From NCBI RefSeq assembly GCF_002240565.1, contig NZ_MZMO01000001.1, forward strand, positions 682,001 through 746,000: a stretch of DNA of 64,000 bases. Reading direction: 5' to 3'. Source of the DNA: Clavibacter michiganensis subsp. insidiosus (GTDB taxonomy: Bacteria > Actinomycetota > Actinomycetes > Actinomycetales > Microbacteriaceae). Below the pieces are notes generated by a model. It saw nothing but the letters and a program-made list of their open reading frames with translations, was not told where the DNA came from and ran no database searches. How positions within the stretch are numbered: the first letter of the stretch is position 1; each line of letters begins with the position of its first letter. The translations under genes and the position numbers were made by a program. Below are positions 21,989 to 30,421 of this stretch, in pieces.

Positions 21989-22846
21989 GTGCTCGACCCG
22001 ACCCTGCTCGCGACCTTCCTCGCCGTCGCCGACACCCGCAGCTTCACGCAGGCGGCCGCGCGGCTCGGGATCAGCCAGCCGACCGCGAGCCAGCAGGTGC
22101 GCCGGCTCGAGCGCGCGGTCGACCGCACCCTCATCGCGCGCGACACCCGGGCCATGCGCCTCACCGACGCGGGCGACGCGATGGCGGGCTTCGCGCGCAC
22201 GATCCTGGCGGCGCACCGGGCGGCGGAGAGCTACTTCGGTGGATCCGAGGTGAGCGGCCGCCTGCGCTTCGGCACCGCGGACGACCTCGCGATCACGCAG
22301 CTCCCGCGGATCCTCCGCCACTTCCGGCAGCTGCACCCGCAGATCGAGCTGGAGCTCACGGTGACGCAGAGCGGGCCGCTGCACCGGCGGCTGCTGGCGG
22401 GCCAGCTCGACCTGATCCTCACCAAGACCACGGTCGACGAGCAGCCGGGCGCGCGCCTCGTGGGCCGCGACCGCATGGTGTGGGTGGGCCTCGAGCGCAC
22501 GCTCGTGGAGCCCGGCGCGACCGTGCCGCTCATCGCGTACCGCGCCCCGAGCATCAGCAGGCAGATGGCCATGGACGCCCTCGAGCGCGAGGGCCGCACC
22601 TGGCGGATCACGTGCAGCACGCGCGACGTGAACGGCGTGCTCGCGGCCGTGCGCGCGGGCATGGGCGTGGCGGTGCTGCCGCAGGCGCTCATCCCCACCG
22701 ACCTCGTGAAGGTGACCTCGCGGCTCGGCCTGCCCGAGCTCGACGAGGTGGACTACGTGCTGATGGACAACCCCGCCGGACCGCGCGCCTCGATCGAGGC
22801 GCTGACCTCGGCGATCATGTCGCGCGGGGTGACGCGGGCGAGCTGA
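21989..22846 (+). CDS. LysR-family transcriptional regulator
   Basis: 285-aa regulator: N-terminal winged helix ([35 protein letters not shown]), linker helix, then a periplasmic-binding-like effector domain ([20 protein letters not shown] onward) with [12 protein letters not shown] near the end. GTG 21989 is preferred because LysR proteins begin a few residues before LxTFLAV and a GGGAG lies upstream; an in-frame ATG at 21863 adds unrelated residues. Divergent from the MFS exporter, which it may activate in response to an unknown ligand. Confidence 0.93.
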   Translation: MLDPTLLATFLAVADTRSFTQAAARLGISQPTASQQVRRLERAVDRTLIARDTRAMRLTDAGDAMAGFARTILAAHRAAESYFGGSEVSGRLRFGTADDLAITQLPRILRHFRQLHPQIELELTVTQSGPLHRRLLAGQLDLILTKTTVDEQPGARLVGRDRMVWVGLERTLVEPGATVPLIAYRAPSISRQMAMDALEREGRTWRITCSTRDVNGVLAAVRAGMGVAVLPQALIPTDLVKVTSRLGLPELDEVDYVLMDNPAGPRASIEALTSAIMSRGVTRAS

Positions 22847-22855
22847 GGGGGCGGG

Positions 22856-23365
22856 CTACCAGCGGGCGACGGGCGGCAGGTCGTCGTCGGGCCAGACCTC
22901 GCGGGCGCGGTCCTTCCGGCCCCGGCCCCGGCCGCGGCCCCGGCCGGTGGGCTGGTGCGGCGGCTCGGGCTTGTCGGGATCCGCGGACGGGTCGCCGGGC
23001 TGCTCGAGCTGCATCGCGAGGGCGCGCAGCCGGGCGTCCATCTCCGCGTGGGCCGCAGCGGCCTCGTCGAGCCGGGCGCGCTCCTCGTCGACGTCGGCGG
23101 GGATCCGGGTGACCTCGTCGAGCGGCAGGGCGGCGGCCTCCGCCTCGGCGAGACGGCGGGCGCGGCGGCGCGAGGCGAGGATGCCGAACGCGCCCACGCC
23201 GATCTGGAAGAGGCCCAGCCACCCGGACGCGTCGTTGACCGGCGCCAGCACGTGCCAGGCGCCGAGCGCGATCCAGCCGATGTTGACCCACATGGGCCAG
23301 GCGAACCCGGATGCGGCGCGCGCGCCCTCCCGGGGCTCGTCCGTCTCGCGTCCCTCGTCGCTCAT
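22856..23365 (-). CDS. Membrane protein with two helices and a charged C-terminal tail
   Basis: 169 aa. A short acidic N-terminus precedes two helices ([19 protein letters not shown] and [18 protein letters not shown], residues about 22-66). A predicted coiled coil rich in Ala/Glu/Arg follows ([11 protein letters not shown] to [11 protein letters not shown], residues 68-118), then a basic [10 protein letters not shown] run and an acidic end. I do not recognise a function. The ATG at 23363-23365 has GGAGGA 6 nt upstream. It sits between the LysR gene and the amylosucrase-like gene. Confidence 0.75.
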   Translation of the reverse strand: MSDEGRETDEPREGARAASGFAWPMWVNIGWIALGAWHVLAPVNDASGWLGLFQIGVGAFGILASRRRARRLAEAEAAALPLDEVTRIPADVDEERARLDEAAAAHAEMDARLRALAMQLEQPGDPSADPDKPEPPHQPTGRGRGRGRGRKDRAREVWPDDDLPPVARW

Positions 23366-23405
23366 GCCGTTCCTCCGTGCCGACCCGCCAGTGACTGAGA
23401 GTGTG

Positions 23406-25055
23406 TCACGCGAGGTCGTGAGCCGCCTGGAGCCAGACGAACGTGCGCGGGCTCAGGACGATGCCCTTCGTGAGGCGGAGGCGCTCGTCGCGCACGAGGT
23501 CCACGGCGTGCTCCGCGAACCCGCCGAGCGTCTCCGCGGACACCGTCGCGGGCTCGTCGCCGAGGTTCGCGAGCACGAGCACCGTGCCGCCCTCGTGCGG
23601 GCGCTGGTAGCCGAGCACGTGCGGGTCGTTGGCGTCGAAGCCGACGATGCGCGTGCCGCCGAGCGCGGGCGTGGCGCGGCGGACCGCGATGAGCCGGCGG
23701 ATCCCGGCGTGGATGACGCCCGTGCTCGTGGTGCGGTCGTCGCGCTGGTCGTAGCGGTCGAACGGGTAGAGCGGGCGGTTCACCCACCTGCTGTCGTCGG
23801 CGTGGGCCGGGACGTCGTCGTAGCCGTAGTCGTTGAGCTGGCCGACCTCGTCGCCGAGCACGATCAGCGGCAGGCCGCCCGTGCTGAGGGCGATGGAGTG
23901 GGCGAGGAGGATCCGCTCGACCGCGCCCGGGTCGTCCTGCTCGAGGCCCGCGAGGGACGCCGTGGTGCCCGCGACCGCGCCGCCCGGATGCCGGATGCCG
24001 CGCGCGTGGCTGCCGGGGAAGCCGCCCACGTGGTACTCGGCGAGGAAGCGGCGGTGCTCGTCCGGGTCGATGCCGAGGGCGCGCGCGTCGTCGTCGTCGA
24101 ATGCCCAACGGAGGGCGTCGTGGCTGCGGACGCGCGCGGCGCGGACGGATCCGTCCGGCGCGTGGCCGCGGCGCTCGAGGGCGCGGGAGAGGAGGGCGGC
24201 GGACCGGGTGGCGAGCGCCTCCCAGACGAGGGCGGTGAGCGCGGGGTCGTCGGCGAGGCGCACCGCGTCGCCGTCGAGGAGCTCGCCGGACCCGCGCGGA
24301 TCGGCGTCGGCGGCGACGGCCAGCGCGAGCGCGGGGGAGACGCGGCGGCCGAGGGCGGCGATCGCGCGGAGGAGGGCGCGCCGGTCGGCGTCGGGGCGCT
24401 CGCCGAGGACGGCGGCGGGATCCACGCGGACCACGTCGACCCCCGCGGCGGCGAGGGCGACGGCCTCGCGGACGGCGTCGCGGATCCGGTCGGCGAGGGG
24501 CGCGTCGACGTCCGCGGGGGAGAGGTCGACCGCGAGCGTGAGGCCCGCGTCGTGCAGGGCGTCGGCGAGGGCGCCGAGATCGGCCGCGGATCCGAGGCCG
24601 GCGCGCACGCGCACGCCCGGCGCGAGGAGCGCATCCGCGTCCGCGTCGTCGTCGTCCGCGCGCTCGGCGACGGGCGTGGTCTGCAGGTGCGTGAGCCCGA
24701 GGTCGCGGAGGGCGGGGATCCGCGCGGCGAGGCCCCGGAGGTCGTCGGCGTACCGGTCGACGTAGCAGACGCCGCCCGTGCGGAGGTCGAGGCGGAGGTC
24801 GGCCGGGGATGCGGCGGCCGGGGCGCGTCGGGCGCGCACGTCGCGGAGATCCGCGGCCAGCGCGTCGGCGAGGGCATCGGCGCCGTCGCCCACGAGCGGG
24901 CGGAGGTCGGCGGCGAGGGCGTCGCGGTCGAACGGGGGCGCGGCGGCCGGGTCGGCGGGGGCGCGGCCGTCGGCGGTGGTCGGGCCGTCGGCGCGCACGC
25001 CGTCGCGGTCGTGTCCGCCTGCCGCGGGATCGGTCGTGAGCGCTGCGCTCCCCAT
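23406..25055 (-). CDS. Amylosucrase-like GH13 protein with degraded active site
   Basis: 549 aa against about 640 for amylosucrase. Family features are clear: [20 protein letters not shown] at the barrel start, [35 protein letters not shown] and FPGSHARGI. Region II keeps Arg and the nucleophile Asp (VDVVRVDP), and region IV keeps His-Asp (RSHD). Region I, normally DFxFNHT, reads VDLSPADV and lacks the His. Region III, normally SEAI with the acid/base Glu, reads AVAADADP and lacks the Glu. The stretch that normally carries domain B is replaced by a short acidic linker ([13 protein letters not shown]). It is therefore probably not an active sucrose glucosyltransferase; a binding or regulatory role, or early decay of an open gene, are alternatives. 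Confidence 0.8.
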   Translation of the reverse strand: MGSAALTTDPAAGGHDRDGVRADGPTTADGRAPADPAAAPPFDRDALAADLRPLVGDGADALADALAADLRDVRARRAPAAASPADLRLDLRTGGVCYVDRYADDLRGLAARIPALRDLGLTHLQTTPVAERADDDDADADALLAPGVRVRAGLGSAADLGALADALHDAGLTLAVDLSPADVDAPLADRIRDAVREAVALAAAGVDVVRVDPAAVLGERPDADRRALLRAIAALGRRVSPALALAVAADADPRGSGELLDGDAVRLADDPALTALVWEALATRSAALLSRALERRGHAPDGSVRAARVRSHDALRWAFDDDDARALGIDPDEHRRFLAEYHVGGFPGSHARGIRHPGGAVAGTTASLAGLEQDDPGAVERILLAHSIALSTGGLPLIVLGDEVGQLNDYGYDDVPAHADDSRWVNRPLYPFDRYDQRDDRTTSTGVIHAGIRRLIAVRRATPALGGTRIVGFDANDPHVLGYQRPHEGGTVLVLANLGDEPATVSAETLGGFAEHAVDLVRDERLRLTKGIVLSPRTFVWLQAAHDLA

Positions 25056-25227
25056 GCTCGGTCCTTCCTCCGCATCCGGCGGGCACCGTCGCCCGACCCC
25101 CTGATCCTACGGGCGGGCGGGGCCCGAGACGCCCGGAACCGTTCGTGCACTTCGCATCCCCTCGCTCGACGGCCAGGCGCGCGCGTCGTACGCGGCTGCG
25201 CACCTCGCGGGCGCGCGCCTGCCCGGG

Positions 25228-25233
25228 TAGGAT
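25228..25233 (+). promoter_or_regulatory. Candidate -10 hexamer of glyA-folD
   Basis: TAGGAT, placing the transcript start a few nt before the riboswitch. No clear -35. Confidence 0.5.
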
Positions 25234-25240
25234 CGGACCC

Positions 25241-25316
25241 GTCGCGACTGGCGTTCGGATGGGTCACCATCGGGGAGCGACTCACACGGTTGGTGGCCGT
25301 ACGCCTGGGCCACGAC
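25241..25316 (+). ncRNA. ZTP riboswitch (pfl motif) upstream of glyA
   Basis: The conserved elements occur in order: CGACTGGCG, a short hairpin gGATGGGTCACCATCgGGGAGCGA, a variable stretch, and the 3' block ACGCCTGGGC pairing back with the 5' GGCG. This is the pfl consensus, which senses ZTP/ZMP (AICAR phosphates) and turns on one-carbon and purine genes when 10-formyl-THF runs short. It ends 34 nt before the glyA ATG, so the expression platform could act on termination or on the glyA AAGGAG. Confidence 0.93.
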
Positions 25317-25349
25317 GCATCCATTCGTCCACCGTGCTCAAGGAGTCCC

Positions 25350-26627
25350 ATGCCCGTCGACCAGTCATTCAACGCCCCCCTCTCCGAGGTCGACCCGGAG
25401 ATCGCGGCCGTCCTCGAGCAGGAGCTCGGCCGTCAGCGCGGCACCCTCGAGATGATCGCCAGCGAGAACTTCGTGCCGCGCGCGGTGCTGCAGTCGCAGG
25501 GATCCGTGCTCACCAACAAGTACGCGGAGGGCTACCCGGGCCGCCGCTACTACGGCGGCTGCGAGTTCGTCGACGTCGCCGAGCAGCTCGCCATCGACCG
25601 CGCCAAGAGCCTCTTCGGCGCCGAGTTCGCCAACGTCCAGCCGCACTCGGGCGCCACCGCGAACGCCGCCGTCCTCGCGGCCATCGCGCAGCCGGGCGAC
25701 ACGATCCTCGGCCTCGAGCTCGCGCACGGCGGCCACCTCACGCACGGCATGAAGCTCAACTTCTCCGGCAAGCTCTACGACGCCGCCGCGTACGGCGTGG
25801 ATCCCGACACCTTCCTCATCGACATGGACGTCGTGCGCGAGAAGGCGCTCGAGCACCGCCCGCAGGTCATCATCGCCGGCTGGTCGGCGTACCCCCGCCA
25901 CCTCGACTTCGCCGCGTTCCGCTCCATCGCCGACGAGGTGGGCGCCAAGCTCTGGGTCGACATGGCGCACTTCGCCGGCCTCGTCGCCGCGGGCGTCCAC
26001 CCCTCGCCGATCCCCTACGCGGACGTCGTCTCCTCCACCGTGCACAAGACCCTCGCGGGACCCCGGTCCGGCGTGATCCTCAGCCGCGACACCGCGCTCG
26101 CCAAGAAGCTCAACTCGGCCGTGTTCCCGGGCCAGCAGGGCGGCCCGCTCATGCACGTCATCGCGGCCAAGGCCACCGCGTTCAAGATCGCGGCCACCGA
26201 GGAGTTCGCCGACCGGCAGCGCCGCACCATCCAGGGCGCGCAGATCCTCGCCGAGCGCCTCGTCGCGGCCGACTCCACCGAGGCCGGCGTCTCGGTGCTC
26301 ACGGGCGGCACCGACGTGCACCTCGTGCTCGCCGACCTGCGGAACTCGCCCATCGACGGCAAGCAGGCGGAGGACGCGCTGCACGAGGTCGGCATCACGG
26401 TCAACCGCAACTCGGTGCCGTTCGACCCGCGCCCGCCGATGGTCACGTCCGGTGTCCGCATCGGCACGTCCGCGCTCGCGACCCGCGGCTTCGGCGAGAC
26501 CGAGTTCACCGAGGTGGCCGACATCATCGCCGAGACCCTGAAGCCCGGCAGCGACCTCGCCGCGCTGCGTGCGCGCGTGCTGACGCTCACCGACGGCTTC
26601 CCGCTCTACGAGGGCCTCACCCAGTGA
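25350..26627 (+). CDS. glyA: Serine hydroxymethyltransferase
   Basis: 425-aa PLP enzyme converting serine and THF to glycine and 5,10-methylene-THF, the main source of one-carbon units. Visible are [54 protein letters not shown] and the PLP-lysine motif [14 protein letters not shown]. Full length for the family. ATG 25350 follows AAGGAG at 25340-25344. Its stop overlaps the folD start as GTGA. Controlled by the ZTP riboswitch immediately upstream. Confidence 0.98.
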   Translation: MPVDQSFNAPLSEVDPEIAAVLEQELGRQRGTLEMIASENFVPRAVLQSQGSVLTNKYAEGYPGRRYYGGCEFVDVAEQLAIDRAKSLFGAEFANVQPHSGATANAAVLAAIAQPGDTILGLELAHGGHLTHGMKLNFSGKLYDAAAYGVDPDTFLIDMDVVREKALEHRPQVIIAGWSAYPRHLDFAAFRSIADEVGAKLWVDMAHFAGLVAAGVHPSPIPYADVVSSTVHKTLAGPRSGVILSRDTALAKKLNSAVFPGQQGGPLMHVIAAKATAFKIAATEEFADRQRRTIQGAQILAERLVAADSTEAGVSVLTGGTDVHLVLADLRNSPIDGKQAEDALHEVGITVNRNSVPFDPRPPMVTSGVRIGTSALATRGFGETEFTEVADIIAETLKPGSDLAALRARVLTLTDGFPLYEGLTQ

Positions 26628-27526
26628 CCGCGGTCGTGCTCGACGGCGTCGCCACGGCGTCGGCCATCAAGTCCGAGCTGGCCGTGCGGATCCGCGCCCT
26701 CCGCGAGCAGGGCCTTGTCCCCGGCCTCGGCACGCTCCTCGTGGGCGACGACCCGGGTTCCCGCTCGTACGTCGCCGGCAAGCACCGCGACTGCGCCGAG
26801 GTGGGCATCGAGTCCATCCGCGTCGACCTCCCGGCCGACGCCACCGAGGCCGACGTGCGGACCGCGATCGAGCGGCTCAACACGGATCCGGCCGTCACCG
26901 GCTACATCGTGCAGCTGCCGCTGCCGGCGGGGATCGACGAGAACGCGATGCTCGAGCTCATCGACCCGTCGAAGGACGCGGACGGCCTGCACCCGACCAA
27001 CCTCGGGCGCCTCGTGCTCGGCGTGCAGGGCGAGCTGACCTCGCCGCTGCCGTGCACGCCCGCGGGCATCGTCGAGATGCTCGAGCGCTACGAGGTGCCG
27101 ATCGCCGGCCAGCACGTGGTCGTCGTCGGCCGCGGCCTCACGGTGGGCCGGCCGCTCGGCCTGCTGCTCACGCGCAAGGGCCTCGACGCCACCGTCACGC
27201 TCACGCACTCCCGCACGCGCGACCTCGAGCAGGAGGTCCGCCGGGCGGACATCGTGGTCGCGGCCGTCGGCGTCGCGCACCTCATCAGCCCCACGTGGGT
27301 GAAGCCGGGCGCCGCGGTGCTCGACGTCGGGATCACGCGCGTCGTGGATCCCGAGACCGGGAAGGCGCGCCTCACGGGCGACGTGGACCCGGCCGTCGCC
27401 GAGGTCGCCGGGCACCTGTCCCCGAACCCGCGCGGCGTCGGGCCGATGACCCGGGCGATGCTGCTGGTGAACGTGGTGCTGGCCGCCGAGCGCGACGCGC
27501 GCCTGGCCGCCGAGCTGCGCGGCTGA
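26624..27526 (+). CDS. folD: Bifunctional methylenetetrahydrofolate dehydrogenase/cyclohydrolase
   Basis: 300-aa enzyme turning 5,10-methylene-THF into 10-formyl-THF with NADP+. Signatures: [20 protein letters not shown] with the catalytic Lys in [39 protein letters not shown], the Rossmann loop [14 protein letters not shown], and a C-terminal [15 protein letters not shown] 26624 overlaps the glyA TGA by 4 nt, so the two are translationally coupled. Downstream of the same ZTP riboswitch, so the pair refills the 10-formyl-THF pool needed by purine synthesis. Confidence 0.98.
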   Translation: MTAVVLDGVATASAIKSELAVRIRALREQGLVPGLGTLLVGDDPGSRSYVAGKHRDCAEVGIESIRVDLPADATEADVRTAIERLNTDPAVTGYIVQLPLPAGIDENAMLELIDPSKDADGLHPTNLGRLVLGVQGELTSPLPCTPAGIVEMLERYEVPIAGQHVVVVGRGLTVGRPLGLLLTRKGLDATVTLTHSRTRDLEQEVRRADIVVAAVGVAHLISPTWVKPGAAVLDVGITRVVDPETGKARLTGDVDPAVAEVAGHLSPNPRGVGPMTRAMLLVNVVLAAERDARLAAELRG

Positions 27527-27824
27527 CGGCGCTCGCCGCGACAGGTCAGCTGAGCGCGGTCGCCTCGTCGCTCGCTTCAAGGCCCGAGGGGGTTTCGTGA
27601 GCGAACGCGACCGACGGCCGGGAGGCCCTGCGAAAAGATGGCCACAAAAAGCTATTTCCGTGGTCTAGAAATATAAGCCCAGAATATCGTCTCTGTGGGG
27701 CCTGCGCAATGGTCTTCTGGAATCGGGCTCGTGCTGGTTCGCAGGCGGACTTCCCCCTAGTAGTCGGCGAGTACGCATGATGCGCCGACTGCGCGTGTGA
27801 TCCCGTGCCACGAAAGGGCATCTC
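27527..27824. other. Lower-GC intergenic leader before secreted-protein cassette
   Basis: 298 bp without a gene. From about 27590 the base composition falls visibly (gaaaagatggccacaaaaag, tctagaaatataag). A TATAAG at 27672-27677 is a possible -10. The change marks the left edge of a compositionally distinct segment that runs to about 28760. I see no terminator, RNA gene or repeat of note. Confidence 0.5.
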
Positions 27825-28457
27825 ATGAAATCTGTTCGAATCTCAATTTTCGCTGCAGGAATCGCGGTGGCGTCCCTCTTTGCCGTCGGGCTGCCTGAAC
27901 AGGCCCAGGCAGCGGCATCCGCTTCGGATAACGTTGTGACTTTCTCCGAATTCATTTCCGACTTCGGCGTCTCGCCGGAAACGGCATCGGCTCTCGAGGC
28001 GAAGTTCGCCGAGTTGCCGAACGATGTCCAGGACGCCTACCTCGCGGACCCGAATTCGCTATTCACGTTCGGACCTGTCGTGGTCGCGACCTCCACCCCG
28101 TCACCGACGCCTCACTTCTCCACGATGGCGGCTGTGAGGACCCGGCAAGTCGTGGACAAGCAGGCGGTCCGCGTCTTCGGCGTCGAAGTGGGCAACTTCA
28201 CATTGAGCTATACGTTCGAGGCGACGGCTGGGGCCGTGAAGCGCAATCTGGAGTGCGTTGGATCATTCAGCGGTTTCGGTTTGGCGGGATCCACCAGCTC
28301 GTCGGACTACGTCAGCAACGGTCGCGGGACGTGCAGCGCGCGCCACACCATGAGCTACGCATTCAAGGGAGCGCCGTTCTCATTCACGAAGCTGCACACC
28401 GTCAGCACGGTCGCGGGGGACCCGACCCGTGTGACCGGTTCGATCAGGAACGTGTAG
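27825..28457 (+). CDS. Secreted protein of unknown function (cassette A, precursor)
   Basis: 210 aa. A classic Sec signal peptide (MKSVRISIFAAGIAVASLFA, cleavage near AQAAA, residues 30-33) is followed by an acidic helical segment (FISDFGVSPETASALEAKFA), a Pro/Ser/Thr linker (TSTPSPTPHF, around residue 92), and a C-terminal domain of alternating strands with two Cys residues (NLECVGSF and GRGTCSARH) that could form a disulfide. ATG 27825 follows GAAAGGG. GC content is lower than in flanking genes. I do not recognise the family. A membrane protein starts 4 nt downstream, so this looks like a secreted-product/partner cassette, comparable in plan to the pair at 34.7-35.6 kb. Confidence 0.75.
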   Translation: MKSVRISIFAAGIAVASLFAVGLPEQAQAAASASDNVVTFSEFISDFGVSPETASALEAKFAELPNDVQDAYLADPNSLFTFGPVVVATSTPSPTPHFSTMAAVRTRQVVDKQAVRVFGVEVGNFTLSYTFEATAGAVKRNLECVGSFSGFGLAGSTSSSDYVSNGRGTCSARHTMSYAFKGAPFSFTKLHTVSTVAGDPTRVTGSIRNV

Positions 28458-28461
28458 CACC

Positions 28462-28755
28462 ATGACGACCATGACAGACCGTTCGCGAACGAGCTCAACA
28501 CACTGGTGGCTGCTGTTGGCGGCAGTTGTCTCGTCCTTGCTCCTACTCGGGACCGCATGGTCGGTGGCTGTGCAGGTGGTAGTGGTCGTGATCGCGGGGA
28601 ACCGGCTTGCGCGACGGCCTCCTCGGCGGGAGGCGGTGGTTCTCTGGAGTGCCATCGCGCTGATCGCTGCCACGCTCATCGCAGCAGCCGCGGTCGCCTT
28701 CACAGCGGCTGGCTTGTCGAGCACGTTCACCGGCACAACCGTTCCGATCGACTAG
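28462..28755 (+). CDS. Small membrane protein (cassette A, partner)
   Basis: 97 aa with two or three hydrophobic segments: HWWLLLAAVVSSLLLLGTAW, a run to VVVVIAGN, a basic turn RLARRPPRRE, then a third segment (WSAIALIAATLIAAAAVAFT). It starts 4 nt after the secreted-protein stop and must be co-transcribed. ATG 28462 or ATG 28471 could be the start; no Shine-Dalgarno separates them. Size, topology and position suggest an immunity, accessory or export function for the upstream product, but this is inference only. Confidence 0.7.
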   Translation: MTTMTDRSRTSSTHWWLLLAAVVSSLLLLGTAWSVAVQVVVVVIAGNRLARRPPRREAVVLWSAIALIAATLIAAAAVAFTAAGLSSTFTGTTVPID

Positions 28756-28823
28756 TTCACGCGGACACTCGCGCCGAAGCCCCAGCGGAGTGTCTTGTCG
28801 CGCAAGGAGATCAGGGTGCACGA

Positions 28824-28848
28824 GGGGACGGCCGGTCAGGCCGTCCCC
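28824..28848. terminator. Hairpin terminator between convergent genes
   Basis: Perfect 10-bp arms ggggacggcc / ggccgtcccc with a GGTCA loop. It includes the stop codon of the minus-strand gamma-carbonic-anhydrase-like gene and can serve both sides. Confidence 0.75.
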
Positions 28849-29441
28849 TCCTCGCGTCCCCGGTCCGTGACGGTCGTGCGCTCGGCGCCCAGGAGGACGG
28901 CCGGCGTCGGGATTGCGCCCGCGTGCAGGCGCGCGTTCTCCACGTAGTGGTCGGCGTTCGCTCGGAGCCCCGCGACCTCCTCGTCGGTGAGCTCGCGCCG
29001 CACCTTGCCGGGCACGCTGGCGACGAGGGAGCGCGGCGGGATGGTCTGCCCTTCCAGCACGACCGTGCCGCCCGCGAGCAGCGACTCGCGGCCGACGACC
29101 GCGCCGTTCATCACGGTGGCGGACATGCCGACGATGCAGTCGTCCTCGATCGTGCAGCCGTGCAGCACCGCGTTGTGGCCGACGCTCACGCCGGTGCCGA
29201 CGGTGAGCGGGAAGCCCGCGTCCACGTGGCAGCTCACGTTGTCCTGCAGGTTCGAGCGGGCGCCGATCGCGATGTCGGCGGCCTCCGCGCGTAGCACGGC
29301 GTTGAACCACACGCTGGATCCCGCCCCGAGCGTCACCCGGCCGACGACGCGCGCACCTGCCGCCACCAGGGCGTCGGGCGCGATGTCGGGCGCGGGCGAT
29401 CCGGGGAGCGCGCGGACGGTGGCCTGGGGATCGACGGTCAT
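28836..29441 (-). CDS. Gamma-carbonic-anhydrase-like hexapeptide protein
   Basis: 201-aa left-handed beta-helix protein of the gamma-CA/YrdA group. Hexapeptide turns run from about residue 20 to 140 (VVGRVTLGAGSSVWFNAVLR, VGTGVSVGHNAVLHG). The three zinc His appear as SCHVDAG, VGHNAVLHG and the latter's second His. The C-terminal helix follows PPRSLVASVPGKVRRELTDE. Some members hydrate CO2 and others are enzymes of uncertain substrate, so activity is not assured. ATG 29441 has TACCCT 6 nt upstream. Confidence 0.9.
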   Translation of the reverse strand: MTVDPQATVRALPGSPAPDIAPDALVAAGARVVGRVTLGAGSSVWFNAVLRAEAADIAIGARSNLQDNVSCHVDAGFPLTVGTGVSVGHNAVLHGCTIEDDCIVGMSATVMNGAVVGRESLLAGGTVVLEGQTIPPRSLVASVPGKVRRELTDEEVAGLRANADHYVENARLHAGAIPTPAVLLGAERTTVTDRGREEGTA

Positions 29442-29447
29442 GCCGCC

Positions 29448-29453
29448 AGGGTA
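29448..29453 (-). promoter_or_regulatory. -10 hexamer, leaderless start (gamma-CA-like gene)
   Basis: TACCCT on the minus strand, 6 nt before the ATG at 29441. Confidence 0.5.
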
Positions 29454-29463
29454 GGCCGCGCGG

Positions 29464-30381
29464 TCAGGCCGACGGGCGCATCCGCGTGCCGCGCTCCATG
29501 GGCGCGAAGCCGGCGGCCACGTACGCGTCCCACGGGGCGCGGTAGTAGGGGAGCGGCGAGGCGTTGATGAAGACGTCCCGCCCGCCCAGCTCGCCGACCC
29601 GGCGGCAGACGTCGAGCGCGAGGGTCTGCGCGAGGCCGCGGCGGCGGTGCGCGGGCACGATCCCGAGCGGCTCGAGCTCCGCCCAGCCGCTCGTCGGGTC
29701 GAGCCACGCCGTGCAGGTGCCGGCGAGCGAGCCGTCGGGCGCCTCGATCACGAGGTCGAGGTCGCGCCGGTACACGGCTGCGGTGCGCATCGCCGCGTAG
29801 TCGTCCGCGTCGAAGCGGCTCTCGGCGTCCGGGTCGATGCCGTCGCCGGATCCGTCGGTGAAGGGCAGCTCGACCGGCTTCCACGCCCGGCGGTGCGTCT
29901 CGACCTTGGCCTGCTCCTCGCCCTCCGCGACGGGGCGGATCACGTACCCGGCGGGGGGCCGCGCGCCGGTGTCGCGGGCGGGATGGCGGAGCCCCGCGAG
30001 CGGGACGGCCTCGTCGACGAAGCCGCGGCCGGCGAGGATCCCGCGGAGCCGCTCCTGCCCGCGGTGCACGGCCACGCTCGTGCGCCCGTCCCCCGCCGCG
30101 TCGAGGAGCCACGCGGCGAGGAGATCGGTCGTGCCGTCGTCGCCGGGCGCGCACTCGACGCGCGCGTCGTCCGGCGAGGAGCCGGCCCAGCCGATCAGCG
30201 CGCCCGCGTCGTCGCGGACCACGGCGATCCGCTCGGGCAGCTGCCCGGTGGCGGCCTCCCAGGCGAAGCCGCCGGGTTGGGTCGACGCGGGAAACCAGGC
30301 CGACAGCGCACGGGGGATGTCGCGGACGGCGTCGCCGGGGTCGCCGCTGGTCTCGGTCAGGCCTGCGGCGGCTCGTGTCAT
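29464..30381 (-). CDS. Double-domain GNAT acetyltransferase
   Basis: 305 aa with two tandem GNAT-like halves. The N-terminal half (to about residue 135) has a weak pattern and no clear acetyl-CoA loop. The C-terminal half (residues 150-305) carries the canonical IVPAHRRRGLAQTLALDVCR loop and ends in YVAAGFAPMERG. Such pairs usually have one active and one structural half. Substrate unknown. ATG 30381 has TAGGCT 7 nt upstream. The gene ends 22 bp before the gamma-CA-like gene on the same strand. Confidence 0.88.
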   Translation of the reverse strand: MTRAAAGLTETSGDPGDAVRDIPRALSAWFPASTQPGGFAWEAATGQLPERIAVVRDDAGALIGWAGSSPDDARVECAPGDDGTTDLLAAWLLDAAGDGRTSVAVHRGQERLRGILAGRGFVDEAVPLAGLRHPARDTGARPPAGYVIRPVAEGEEQAKVETHRRAWKPVELPFTDGSGDGIDPDAESRFDADDYAAMRTAAVYRRDLDLVIEAPDGSLAGTCTAWLDPTSGWAELEPLGIVPAHRRRGLAQTLALDVCRRVGELGGRDVFINASPLPYYRAPWDAYVAAGFAPMERGTRMRPSA

Positions 30382-30388
30382 GCGGTCG

Positions 30389-30394
30389 AGCCTA
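30389..30394 (-). promoter_or_regulatory. -10 hexamer, leaderless start (double GNAT gene)
   Basis: TAGGCT on the minus strand, 7 nt before the ATG at 30381. Confidence 0.5.
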
Positions 30395-30421
30395 GGGGGC
30401 GCCGCCGGAGCGATGCGCGCC

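Noticed and set aside
27527..27600. Imperfect inverted repeat after folD (cgctcgc...gagcgaacg) as a terminator
   Set aside because: The arms pair poorly and the loop is long; not comparable to the perfect hairpins elsewhere in the window.
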